From assembly GCA_012520735.1 (NCBI GenBank), contig JAAYNR010000109.1, forward strand, positions 1 through 36,840: DNA of 36,840 bases, written 5' to 3'. Numbering within the stretch: the stretch's first letter is position 1; every line of letters starts with the position of its first letter. The DNA is from Lentisphaerota bacterium (lineage in GTDB: Bacteria; Verrucomicrobiota; Kiritimatiellia; RFP12; JAAYNR01). Positions 25,536-35,314 of this stretch are shown piece by piece. The notes beneath the pieces are model-generated. The model ran no database searches. It was given only the letters and a program-made list of their open reading frames with translations, and was not told the origin of the DNA. Both the position numbers and the translations under genes were made by a program.

Positions 25536-26273
25536 TCAGTTCTCTTTCGGGGTTTGCCAGCAGGCGAGAAATTCAATGTTGCCCTCAGGGCCTCGTAACG
25601 GTGATTCAACAAGATTTAGCCATGTAAGGCCAACGGTAGCGGAGCCAAACTCCTTTATGGCAGAGATCACCTCCTGATGGACAAGTGGGTCGCGGACAAC
25701 TCCGCCGGGAGCCTGCCCGCGGCCGGCTTCAAACTGTGGTTTGATCAGGGTGACAAGGTAGCTGCCGGGGGCCATAACTGTTGTCAGAGGGGGGAGTATC
25801 AGACGGAGTGAGATAAATGAGACATCGACCACGCCGAATTGCGGTACAAAGGGGAGGTCATTGGCTGTGAGGTGGCGGGCGTTAAAGCGCTCCATAACAG
25901 TGACGCGGGGATCTTGGCGCAGCCGCTCATGGAGCTGGGCACGGCCAACATCGATGGCGATAACCCTGGCGGCACCGTGTTGCAGTAGGCAGTCGGTAAA
26001 ACCGCCGGTAGAGGCTCCGATATCGATACAGTCCAGTCCGTTGACATCAGGGTTGAAAGCGATAAAGGCACCTTCTAGTTTGTCGCCACCGCGGCTGACA
26101 AAACGGGGACGTGCCGCAACTTCAATCAGTGAGTCGTCGGCAAAGAGGTGACCGGCCTTGGTTGCGGGGTGTCCATTGACGCGGACTTCACCGGCCAGAA
26201 TAAGGCGGCGCGCCTGTTCACGGCTATCGGCCAAGCCCAGCGAGACGACAAGGTTATCGAGGCGTTGCTTCAT
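25536..26273 (-). CDS. tlyA: TlyA-family rRNA (cytidine-2'-O)-methyltransferase
   Basis: S4 N-terminus MKQRLDNLVVSLGLADSREQARRLILAGEVRVNG; RPRFVSRGGDKLEGAF; DIGASTGGFTDCLLQHGA. Confidence 0.94.
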   Translation of the reverse strand: MKQRLDNLVVSLGLADSREQARRLILAGEVRVNGHPATKAGHLFADDSLIEVAARPRFVSRGGDKLEGAFIAFNPDVNGLDCIDIGASTGGFTDCLLQHGAARVIAIDVGRAQLHERLRQDPRVTVMERFNARHLTANDLPFVPQFGVVDVSFISLRLILPPLTTVMAPGSYLVTLIKPQFEAGRGQAPGGVVRDPLVHQEVISAIKEFGSATVGLTWLNLVESPLRGPEGNIEFLACWQTPKEN

Positions 26274-27553
26274 TACTCCTCAATGCCGGCGACATCGCCG
26301 TCAAAAATCTCCATGGTACGTTTAACAACAGGGTCGTCGAAATATTGCTGGCGTCTCATACCGGATGAAGTAGGAGGAGCCACAGCAGGGGCGGTTGCGG
26401 CTGGTGGTTCGGCGGTGCGGATAGCATTAAGGCGGCGAATCACTTCATCAACAGTGGCAGTGGTACTGGCACGGGCGCAACGGATCAGGGCTGTCTCCAG
26501 CAGCGTGCGGACATTGAGTGCATGGCGCAGGCGGCCTTCGCTTTCGGCGAGAAGTTCGGCTACGCGGAGGACGCGGCTAGAGTCGGCGGCGGCGGCCTGA
26601 GCGGCGAGCGTTTGCAACTGCTCAGCGGTGGCGTCGAGGCTCTCTGTTTCGCCCACATGCTGATAGACCAGAAGGTTACGGAAGTGGTCGAGCAGCTCAG
26701 CGACAAGGCGACGTAAATCTTTGCCGGCGCTGTCGAAATTAGCGACCTGACGCAGCATATCGCCCATTTCACCACATAAAATATGACCGGCCAGAGCTTC
26801 GAGTGCTTCACGTGAAACGAGGCCGAAAACAGCGAGTACATCATCTTCGGTAAGGGTGTCGCCTTTAAAAGAGATGAGCTGGTCAAGGGCCGAGAGGGCA
26901 TCACGCATACCGCCATCGGCACCGCGGGCGATAGCGAGGAGGGCATCGTCGGTGATATTGACCTTTTCCTGGTCGCAGATATAGCGCAACCGCTCCACTA
27001 TGAGTGCAGTATTGATACGGCGCAGGTCAAAGCGTTGACAGCGGGAGATGATAGTGGGGAGGATTTTGTCGCCTTCAGTGGTAGCAAAGACAAACTTGAC
27101 ATGTGGTGGTGGCTCTTCAAGGGTCTTAAGTAAAGCGTTAAAAGCCTGAGCGGTAAGCATGTGGACTTCGTCGATAATAAAGATACGGAAACGGCCACTG
27201 GCTGGGGAGAACTGGACCTGTTCACGCAGGTCACGCACCTGATCGACACCATTATTAGAGGCACCGTCAATCTCCAGCACATCAAACGAATTGCCGGCAG
27301 CTATTTCGCGGCAGAGATTGCACTCTCCGCAAGGGGTGGTGGTAGGGGCATCGTACTTCTGGCAATTCAGTGCTTTGGCAAAGATACGCGTGAGGGTGGT
27401 TTTACCGATACCGCGTGGTCCGACAAACAGATAAGCGTGTGCCACCCGGTTGGCCTCGATGGCATTTTTCAATGTTTGCGTCACATGCGCCTGTCCGACA
27501 ACATCGTCAAACTGCGCCGGGCGCCATTTTCTGGCTAAAACTTCATAACCCAT
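26273..27553 (-). CDS. dnaX: DNA polymerase III subunit gamma/tau (short form)
   Basis: MGYEVLARKWRPAQFDDVVGQAHVTQTLKNAI; GPRGIGKTTLTRIFAKALNC; zinc-binding Cys motif; IIDEVHMLTAQAFNALLKTLEEPP. TAATG stop/start overlap with tlyA. Confidence 0.97.
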   Translation of the reverse strand: MGYEVLARKWRPAQFDDVVGQAHVTQTLKNAIEANRVAHAYLFVGPRGIGKTTLTRIFAKALNCQKYDAPTTTPCGECNLCREIAAGNSFDVLEIDGASNNGVDQVRDLREQVQFSPASGRFRIFIIDEVHMLTAQAFNALLKTLEEPPPHVKFVFATTEGDKILPTIISRCQRFDLRRINTALIVERLRYICDQEKVNITDDALLAIARGADGGMRDALSALDQLISFKGDTLTEDDVLAVFGLVSREALEALAGHILCGEMGDMLRQVANFDSAGKDLRRLVAELLDHFRNLLVYQHVGETESLDATAEQLQTLAAQAAAADSSRVLRVAELLAESEGRLRHALNVRTLLETALIRCARASTTATVDEVIRRLNAIRTAEPPAATAPAVAPPTSSGMRRQQYFDDPVVKRTMEIFDGDVAGIEE

Positions 27554-27858
27554 AACAAAAACCGTCCTTGCTTTATATATTGTGCACTGCCAAGCTGAAC
27601 AAGAGAGCCTTTCGTCACCGCCAATGGGCAGGATTTACCCTCTTATCCGGTCTCTTTGCTTCTGGCTTCAGAAAAATCGGAATATAGCAACCTGATGGTG
27701 CTACGGCATCACCAGTTTGGGAAGTGCTACTTTTGCGTTCAAGTTTACCCCCTATAGGCCAAACCTGCAACCGCAAACTTTGGTTACGCGCTGAAGACGC
27801 ACGGTTGTGAAGGTTGGAGGTTGAATGGTGAATTGTGGTTTTATGGCAAGCACATGGC

Positions 27859-27931
27859 GGTAGGGCGTGTTTCTCCGAAGCCGCCGCATCCCGGTGCGGT
27901 TATGCCGCACCGTAACAGGGTGTAGTGCTGC
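27859..27931 (+). repeat. Intergenic repeat core, copy 4, with hairpin CGGTGCGG-TTATG-CCGCACCG (27892..27912)
   Basis: Same core as copies 1-3, followed by an 8-bp perfect stem. Confidence 0.85.
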
Positions 27932-28319
27932 CAGGGAAGGATTAACCACGAATTGACACGAATGAGCACGAAGCGCATGTTGTCGGGGGGGGGAAGGCTA
28001 ATGGAAAGGGAAAATGGCGAAAAGCGAAAAGGTAGGCATCTAAGACAGGAGTGTTTATCCTACCAGGGGCGAGGCGAGTGCACCCGCTGGGGAGAGACAG
28101 GAATGCCTATCCTAAAGTGGGCACACTGCGGGCGATAAAGGCTAGCGGTGCGCATGTTTCCGTAGAGACCGCAGCTACTGAAGTGATCGCAGTGCATGGC
28201 GAAGTGGGCGGCAAAACGCGCCCTGAAGTGGTGGTTTATCGATACAAAGTGCGGAAAAGTGGTGCATTTGGTACGTGGTGTGCTATAATTACAAAATACA
28301 TAGAAGAGGTGGTTTTTGT

Positions 28320-31300
28320 ATGCGCTTTAGACTTTTAATAGTTGTTTTGTTTTTTGGAGCTCTGTTTGCGGTAGCCAGCACGGTGCTTGAGGAGCAGTTT
28401 GTGCTGGAGAGTCGCGAAGAGCTGGGGGCTGTACTTTGTGCCTGGGGTGATGCCGGGATAGACCTGACGCTGGGGTGTGCGGGCGGTACCAACAAGCTGA
28501 AGGTGACGCGGGCGGGGACTTTTTCGGAAGGCTCCTTTAAGGCACAGTTGTTACGTCAGGCGCCATCGGTGTCGACTAACAATGTTTGGCTGGTGTTGAA
28601 GCGGCGGCCTCAGGCTTGGACGCTCTATCTGGCTGATGAGCCGGTGGCGCGGTTTGCCGAGGCTGCAACGGGGGCAGTGGCTGTGGCGGTATCGAATGTC
28701 TCCCTGCCTCCTGAAGAGAATCAGGATAGCTATACGCAGCGATTGGGGGAGTTTCGCTTTGAAGATGGCTTCATGGTACCCGAGGGCGATAAGCTATCGG
28801 ATAATTGGGAGCAGGTGCGTGGTGAATGGTCGCTGCATACAGTTATAGACGAGAAGGAGGCTCTCACCATACAGGTGAAAAAAGGTGGCAGGATACCGAC
28901 TCCGGCTCGCAGTCCAAACTACTACAGTCTCCATGGTGCCGGAGCTAACGCGCTGATTCTGGCCGGGGAATATTTTCATGACTCCTACGCGGTGCGGGCA
29001 GCTATACAACATAACGAGGGGACTAACGGGGTAGTTTTTTTAGCGACCGAGGCAGGTGCGTTTTATGCCCTGACAGCACGGACCGATAGTGAGAGTGATA
29101 ACCTTGTAGTAGAGCTGTGGCGTTCAGACTTTAAAACACCAACTGAGCGGCATATTCTGGCTGCATTTCAGACCGACCTCACGCCGGGGCAGTGGCTGCA
29201 GTTGGAGGCTGTTGTTTTTGACGATCGCATTGTGATCCTGGCCGATGGAATTGAGCTGGGGCGGTTCGCACTGGCTGGGCTCCCTTTTGGCGGACGCTAC
29301 GGGTTGTATAGCGATTCAGCCGTGGGGACGCGGTTTGACGATTTTGCCGTTGGCTCTCATCAAGATTATCCCTTTGACTGTGGCGATGATGCCACCAGAC
29401 AGACTAAAAGTGTTAAAGGGGCGTTTAACGTCCGCTCTTTTGGTGAGGGTACTGACTTGCCACAGCCGGCAACACTGCAGTTTGGGGCTGGCGCAAGTGA
29501 GTGGCGTTTTGGGTCAGATACAGATGAGCCGCATCGCCTGGCAATGCGGTTTTTACTGCCGCGTGATGGCAGCACTGCTACAGTAGGGCTTTTAGCCGGC
29601 GGCAGTGGTGGAGGGGCGGGATGGCGTTTTGCGTGTCGTGCCGATAGTAGTAGCCGGCACTATACACTGACTCGTCTTGACGGCACCAACACAGTGGTGG
29701 TGGAGAGCGCAACCTTGCCGGCAGCGGGGCGTGATATACGGCTGGCACTTGACGCTTTAAGGGTTAATGAGTTGCGGGCTTATGCCGACGACCTGCAAGT
29801 GTTGTTTCACCGTACCGAACTGCCTCTTGGGGGAGGCGGTGCCGTAGAGGTTAGAGCATCAACACCGCTCTCTGCGGCCATGCCGGAATACACCACACGT
29901 GCTGCAGTTTATGCCGACCGCTTTGAGAAAAATTTGCAATACGTAAACGACCCCTTTATGCGGCATTGGGCTTCGCCCGAGGGTCAATGGCATATTGCTA
30001 AAGATAATCAGATCTGGTTGCGGGGTGATATGATAAGAAGGATTCGGTTACGAATGCCGGTGACAACAGAGGCATCGCGGATTTTTCTGGCAACCGGTGA
30101 GGGCGGTTCCAATGCGGCGTGCCGTGTGGAGTGTCGGGATGGAGTTTTACATGGTTACACCATAGAGAGTGGTGATGAGCCGTGCTTTACCGTTGCAGTT
30201 ACAAATATACCGATACAGGAGTTTCCTCAAGGTGTTAAGCACCGTCTCTACACACTGGGGCTGGAAGATCATGTGTTCTGGCTTGGGGATGACACTCGCC
30301 TGCTGGCCACAGCTCACCTGTCGCAACCGGCAGAAGGGCGGCGGGTGCGTATTGATGGTTTTGATCTGACACAACTCCGGTTTTCACTGGCCCGACGTGA
30401 AAACGTGTTTGACAGCCTGTTTAACGAGTCGTTACAAAACTGGTCGATCGGCGGCGGACGCTGGGAGGTGGTAAACCGCTTTCAATGTGACCCTACGTGG
30501 TCACACCTCAATGGCGAAAACGCCGAGTCGCTGGCAGCTTTGTGGTCGAAATATGAATTCAGCGGTGATTTTTGTGCTGAGCTATACGCCGGTATGAGAC
30601 ATGGCAAGTGGTATAATCGTGTGGGAGATCTCAATATGACAGTCCTCTCGCCGCGTGGAACCACAGGTGAAGGGTACTCAATTACAGTAACGGGTTGGGA
30701 TCCTGACAACTCCCAAAATGAGACTCGACTTTTCCGCAATGGTCAGGTGGTTGCCACTACAGATGCCTATCTGTTGCCTCGATTCCGTGAGGGGAATGTG
30801 CGCCGTGGTGGTTACGAACCACTTGTCCCGGGCGGACGTGATGTGCATGGGGCCTGGTATGGGATCAGGCTACGACGCACCGCCGACCGTGTGCAACTGG
30901 TTTACGATAATTTGCCTGCGCTGGAATATACAGACCCCAATCCTTTAGAAGGTGGCTGTTTCGGAATATGGACTTACCGCAACTCGATGATGGTAGCACG
31001 GGTCAGGATCGTGGCCGAGACAGTCCGACCACGCAGATTTGTTTTTAAGGCTATCAGTACTAGGCAGTCTGCTACAGCATCACTATCAGATAATAGAGCC
31101 TTTGTTTTGCCGCCACATAGCGCCAATGGCTTGCCACTAAATACCTTGGTGCCATCGTTATGGGAGGCGGCCGACCCGGTGTCACGGCCGCTGACCCGTT
31201 TTAGCGGTATCGGTGATAAAGCAGAGATGACTGTAAGCGCGCACCATGGCGGAGGAACGTTTTTTGTGACTAACCGTATGCCGTCGGTGGCTGCCTCAAA

Positions 31301-34037
31301 AATGTTGGGCTGGCGCTTTGAGATGGCACGTTCAGCCGATGCCTCCGTTAACTTTGAATTCAGTGTTGGGCAAAACGGTGATAAAGGTTTTGCCGCCGAG
31401 AGTAATTGGAGCTATGTAATAAGTGGTTCGGCTGATCAGCGCGGACCGCGCCGTGTGGCCGGGTCGGTTGAGGTGCCACCAACGCCCGAGGGAGCCAAAC
31501 CACTTTGGAGTACAGCTTACATCTGGCTGCCATGCGAAGTTTTGACCTCGGGAAAAGCTGTTTTATTCGAAGGCTTCGGTAACTTGCAACCGAGTGATAT
31601 ACAACAGGGACTAAGTGGCAACGGCCCGGGGGCATGGTACAAAATACGTCAGTTCAGACCCGTATTTCGTGGCTATCCCAGTCTGGGCGGGATTGCCAGT
31701 CAGGAGGCACTCGACGCAGCCGCTGCGGCGATATCGGCTCGGCCACCAGGGGAACTCACCACTTACACTCTGCCGCAAGAGGCCGTGCCACAAGGGGTTT
31801 CAGTGGAGTGGGCCGTACCACCTGATGTTGCCTTTGGCCTCCAGCTCCAACGCGACCCAGAGCGTCCCGACACGCTTGTTCTTTGCGGGACTAATGAGTG
31901 GAACTCTCCGCTACTGCCGCCACAGGCTGTCAGTGTTGATGGTACACTGGTGAATTTTGTCTCCGGCAACCGACAAACCGATATTTTGCTGCCACGTCTG
32001 TTAGAGTCGTCAAACTCAACTGTTGAAATAAAGCTCGCCGATGGTCGTACCTTTAAGCAGACCATACCGGCACCGGCACCTCCTGGCAGTGCGCCACTGT
32101 TGTTGACACTGGAGATGCCTGAAGGGGGATTGACTACTTTTGAACAGCGCCCCCTCGATGGACAGGCATTTAATCTTGGCGCCGGAGTTCGCCTTATTTA
32201 TGGCGGCCCTGAGCAGGGGACACTGCTGGAAGTCTGTAATAACGGTAAAGCCTCACGTATGGCGGCGCGCTTAGCACAGGGTTATGATCCTCTTCTGACA
32301 CCACTGGTTCAGCTTACCTATCGTGCCGAACCTATGGCGCGCTTCTCCATAATTACCGGTCGCAGCCATCTCCGTTTTACCGAAAACGCCGGCACAGCCG
32401 CAACTATCAGCGGTGCTATAGAGGCCGATAACACCTGGCAAACCTGGCTGGGATCGCCACTGAAAGCGATTGGAGCCGCAGGTATAAAAGAGGGGTTTGC
32501 TTTCCCGGCGGCAGATTTACAAGTTATCTCTAGGCACGGCCATGATCAGAGTGGTCTTTACAGCTCCTTCCATATCAGTCAGATGGCATTAGGGCCGGCA
32601 GTGGGACCGTCGCGGATACTCGCTTTTCGGGCTCTTTACGATGATATTGACGGCGACCTCACTAAAGTGGAATATGCTCTAATTCAAGGGAGAGAGCCGT
32701 GGGTTTTGCGTACGCCAACCGAACAGACCCAGGCCGTTTGGCAGACAATAGCCAATGGCGAAGTCACTACACCCGACATCAGCAAACTCTCCGAAGGGCT
32801 TTGCCACCTGATAGTGCGAGCTCACGATGCCGCCGGTAACATATCAACAGTTAGTGATGTTCCCTTCCTACTCGACCGCACCCCGCCTGTCGTAAAATAT
32901 GCAGTAGTAGAGACAACCAAATACAACAAGACCGCCTTAAATCTCACTATTGATGGTGGTTATGCTATGCCGTCGCTGCGCGGGCTCGGCCTCACTTGCA
33001 ACGGCAAACAGCTTAACCTTGTCGACGACACCACAGGAGTGGCCTCATTCAGCGAAGCAGGGATTAATTTGGAGATCAACTGGCCATGGTTACTGCGACG
33101 TCAACTGCAACAGGCTAAACACGGCGATATCCTCAAGCTGAGTTTTGAAGGAGTGGCCGATATTGCCGGCAACAGTTTGGAGCGTATTGATGTGCCGATT
33201 ACCCTCGACATCGCCAATGATAAAACACCTCCTACAGTTGAGCTGACAGGAAGGCCTAAAAACATTAACTCATGGCTTCCCCAGATCAGCAACCTCAGTG
33301 CTTTTTTTCAACGCATTCAACTCGACAGCATAAGTACACTGGTGACAGAAGATGGCTCGGTAGTTACCGCTTTCAACGCTCTGGATAATGGCTCATCGTG
33401 TCTGGTTAACAACTTCCGCAACGACCCCGGCTGGAAGGTGAGTCAGAGTGGTTGGCTCGGTTTAAGTATCAGGACTATGTCGGCCGATAAAGCCGCCGCT
33501 CCAAATGTTGAATTACGCCTTTTGCCACGGGCTCTGCCGAATGAAGCGACCAAACCGGATAAAGGCAAACATTATGTAATCTCGCTGAAAAATAGCGACA
33601 GCCCCTATGTTCACGGCAAATTAAACTGGTATGCCGGTGAATGGCAAAATATCATGATCGATGTAGCCGGGTTCCTTTGCAATGCCACCGGCTTGAAAGA
33701 GGCTCCCGATATCCGTGATGTGATTGTCGCCTTTGCTGACAAAGAGACCCGCTCTTACCAGATACGTGCCGCCGCAATTATGGCCCCCTACGGTGAAAAA
33801 GATATTGTCCGTTTCCGCGCCTACGATATCTCAGGAGTAGAGGGGTTAAAGTGGAGCGGTGGCAGCAGCACCAAACTATCGTTAAGACCATCACTTGTGC
33901 CACGTGACGCAGGGAGCGTCTGGCTCGATGTCCGTGTGGCAGACCGCAGCGGCAATCTATCACAGCTCTATATGATTCCAGTGCCACCTGTGGCCATGGA
34001 GGGTAATGTATCGGGTGAGTTGCCCGAAGATGAATAA
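28320..34037 (+). CDS. Giant secreted protein with multiple concanavalin A-like (LamG/DUF1080-like) beta-sandwich modules and C-terminal Ig-like regions
   Basis: 1905 aa from ATG at 28320 (track start 28275); signal peptide MRFRLLIVVLFFGALFAVAST; repeated pattern 'F-x-D-x-F...W....G.W' at about 250, 590 and 760 aa; HDAAGNISTVSDVPFLLDRTPP Ig-like motif. Confidence 0.8.
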   Translation: MRFRLLIVVLFFGALFAVASTVLEEQFVLESREELGAVLCAWGDAGIDLTLGCAGGTNKLKVTRAGTFSEGSFKAQLLRQAPSVSTNNVWLVLKRRPQAWTLYLADEPVARFAEAATGAVAVAVSNVSLPPEENQDSYTQRLGEFRFEDGFMVPEGDKLSDNWEQVRGEWSLHTVIDEKEALTIQVKKGGRIPTPARSPNYYSLHGAGANALILAGEYFHDSYAVRAAIQHNEGTNGVVFLATEAGAFYALTARTDSESDNLVVELWRSDFKTPTERHILAAFQTDLTPGQWLQLEAVVFDDRIVILADGIELGRFALAGLPFGGRYGLYSDSAVGTRFDDFAVGSHQDYPFDCGDDATRQTKSVKGAFNVRSFGEGTDLPQPATLQFGAGASEWRFGSDTDEPHRLAMRFLLPRDGSTATVGLLAGGSGGGAGWRFACRADSSSRHYTLTRLDGTNTVVVESATLPAAGRDIRLALDALRVNELRAYADDLQVLFHRTELPLGGGGAVEVRASTPLSAAMPEYTTRAAVYADRFEKNLQYVNDPFMRHWASPEGQWHIAKDNQIWLRGDMIRRIRLRMPVTTEASRIFLATGEGGSNAACRVECRDGVLHGYTIESGDEPCFTVAVTNIPIQEFPQGVKHRLYTLGLEDHVFWLGDDTRLLATAHLSQPAEGRRVRIDGFDLTQLRFSLARRENVFDSLFNESLQNWSIGGGRWEVVNRFQCDPTWSHLNGENAESLAALWSKYEFSGDFCAELYAGMRHGKWYNRVGDLNMTVLSPRGTTGEGYSITVTGWDPDNSQNETRLFRNGQVVATTDAYLLPRFREGNVRRGGYEPLVPGGRDVHGAWYGIRLRRTADRVQLVYDNLPALEYTDPNPLEGGCFGIWTYRNSMMVARVRIVAETVRPRRFVFKAISTRQSATASLSDNRAFVLPPHSANGLPLNTLVPSLWEAADPVSRPLTRFSGIGDKAEMTVSAHHGGGTFFVTNRMPSVAASKMLGWRFEMARSADASVNFEFSVGQNGDKGFAAESNWSYVISGSADQRGPRRVAGSVEVPPTPEGAKPLWSTAYIWLPCEVLTSGKAVLFEGFGNLQPSDIQQGLSGNGPGAWYKIRQFRPVFRGYPSLGGIASQEALDAAAAAISARPPGELTTYTLPQEAVPQGVSVEWAVPPDVAFGLQLQRDPERPDTLVLCGTNEWNSPLLPPQAVSVDGTLVNFVSGNRQTDILLPRLLESSNSTVEIKLADGRTFKQTIPAPAPPGSAPLLLTLEMPEGGLTTFEQRPLDGQAFNLGAGVRLIYGGPEQGTLLEVCNNGKASRMAARLAQGYDPLLTPLVQLTYRAEPMARFSIITGRSHLRFTENAGTAATISGAIEADNTWQTWLGSPLKAIGAAGIKEGFAFPAADLQVISRHGHDQSGLYSSFHISQMALGPAVGPSRILAFRALYDDIDGDLTKVEYALIQGREPWVLRTPTEQTQAVWQTIANGEVTTPDISKLSEGLCHLIVRAHDAAGNISTVSDVPFLLDRTPPVVKYAVVETTKYNKTALNLTIDGGYAMPSLRGLGLTCNGKQLNLVDDTTGVASFSEAGINLEINWPWLLRRQLQQAKHGDILKLSFEGVADIAGNSLERIDVPITLDIANDKTPPTVELTGRPKNINSWLPQISNLSAFFQRIQLDSISTLVTEDGSVVTAFNALDNGSSCLVNNFRNDPGWKVSQSGWLGLSIRTMSADKAAAPNVELRLLPRALPNEATKPDKGKHYVISLKNSDSPYVHGKLNWYAGEWQNIMIDVAGFLCNATGLKEAPDIRDVIVAFADKETRSYQIRAAAIMAPYGEKDIVRFRAYDISGVEGLKWSGGSSTKLSLRPSLVPRDAGSVWLDVRVADRSGNLSQLYMIPVPPVAMEGNVSGELPEDE

Positions 34038-34056
34038 CCACGCTATAAGGAGATTT

Positions 34057-34575
34057 ATGACTACCCGCATAGTAGTACCTCATCTTGACGCTAATATTAT
34101 TGATGTCACCGTTACAGAGTGGCTCAAGCAACCGGGTCAGGAGGTGGCCAAAGGCGAAATCGTTGCTGTCCTCACAACCGATAAAGCCGCCTTCGAGCTA
34201 GAGTCTCCCGCGTGCGGCATCTTGTTGGAGATATTGGCTGCACCAAAAAGTGTTGTGCCGTCGGGCTATATTCTGGGTCTGCTCGGTACGGTTGGTGAGA
34301 GCGACCCTCAGGCAATTGCCGACAACCAGACCACCATGACCGCTTACGCTATCGCTACAGGGACTAGGGGTTCAGGAGCAACCAACAATGGGTCGGCAGC
34401 ACCGGTAGATGTTGCCGACAGTGGCACTGCCGATGCAACCACACGTGTTCGCGCTACGCCCAAGGCCAGGCGTCTGGCTCGTGAAATGGGACTCGATTTA
34501 GCTACAGTTCAGAGAGTAACTGGGGTTGAGATCATTGACGAAGCAGCCTTACAGCAATATCGGGAGAGAGACTGA
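34057..34575 (+). CDS. Lipoyl-domain protein with degenerate E3-binding-like motif and no acyltransferase domain
   Basis: MTTRIVVPHLDANIIDVTVTEWLKQPGQEVAKGEIVAVLTTDKAAFELESPACGILLEIL (lipoyl, TTDKA); C-terminal VRATPKARRLAREMGLDLATVQRVTGVEIIDEAAL; AAGGAG upstream of ATG at 34057. Confidence 0.85.
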   Translation: MTTRIVVPHLDANIIDVTVTEWLKQPGQEVAKGEIVAVLTTDKAAFELESPACGILLEILAAPKSVVPSGYILGLLGTVGESDPQAIADNQTTMTAYAIATGTRGSGATNNGSAAPVDVADSGTADATTRVRATPKARRLAREMGLDLATVQRVTGVEIIDEAALQQYRERD

Positions 34576-34579
34576 AATT

Positions 34580-35314
34580 ATGGCACATTGTGTGATAACA
34601 GGTGGTTCCCGGGGTATTGGTAAGGCCACGGCACTGGCTTTAGCTGCCGGTGGTTGGTCGCTCACTATAAATTACCATAACAACACTGCTGCTGCTGAGG
34701 CTGTCTGCGCTGCAGCTCTCGATGCCGGAGCCCCGCAGGTCAGGCTGGCTGCCGCTGACATATCCGATCCTGAACAGGCCGCTACGATGATAAAAGAGGC
34801 AGAAAAAGCTCAGGGCCCCATAAGTGGGCTGGTTTGCAATGCCGGTATTATACGTACCCAGTTTACGGCCCTGACTTCGCCTGACGACTGGCGCAAAATA
34901 CACGCCACCAACCTCGATGGATCTTTCTACGTAACTAAAGCGGTTATCCGTGGCATGGTGCGTCAGCGAGCCGGCCGTATTGTCTACATCTCCTCCGATG
35001 CCGCCCTGCTGGGCGACCTGATGCGCGCCGCTTACAGTTCCTCCAAAGCAGGACTACTAGGCTTGATGCGCGCAGTGTCACGCGAAGTCGCCTCCGCTGG
35101 TGTAACTGTCAACGCCATAACACCCGGGATCATCACTACAGACATGACCGCCGATATCCCTGAAACCCGGCGTCAAAAACAACTAGCTGCCATCCCGCTA
35201 GGCCGTTTTGGCGAACCCGGAGAAGTCGCTGCTGCTGTCAGCTTCCTTATGTCCGATGCCGCCTCATTTATCACCGGCCAAACCCTCTCAGTTAACGGTG
35301 GCCTCTATATGTAA
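34580..35314 (+). CDS. SDR-family oxidoreductase, FabG-like (3-oxoacyl-ACP reductase-like)
   Basis: CVITGGSRGIGKATALAL; VCNAGI; YISSDAALLGDLMRAAYSSSKAGL; GVTVNAITPGIITTDMT; FLMSDAASFITGQTLSVNGG. Track start 34526 overlaps the previous gene; ATG at 34580 favoured. Confidence 0.93.
   Translation: MAHCVITGGSRGIGKATALALAAGGWSLTINYHNNTAAAEAVCAAALDAGAPQVRLAAADISDPEQAATMIKEAEKAQGPISGLVCNAGIIRTQFTALTSPDDWRKIHATNLDGSFYVTKAVIRGMVRQRAGRIVYISSDAALLGDLMRAAYSSSKAGLLGLMRAVSREVASAGVTVNAITPGIITTDMTADIPETRRQKQLAAIPLGRFGEPGEVAAAVSFLMSDAASFITGQTLSVNGGLYM

Noticed and set aside
26273-27553. Short (426-aa) dnaX as a truncation
   Set aside because: Gamma-only length forms are common and the C-terminus ends in a normal-looking DDPVVKRTMEIFDGD motif.
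27554-27780. Possible SRP (4.5S) RNA gene next to dnaX
   Set aside because: Hairpin present but the conserved GGUCAGG...GGAAGGAAGCAGCC core was not found on either strand.
28051-28338. 95-aa ORF upstream of the giant gene (KASGAHVSVETAATEVIAVHGEVGGKTRPEVVVYRYK)
   Set aside because: Looks superficially protein-like, but it spans repeat modules, lacks a clear RBS and runs into the next gene's start; likely spurious.
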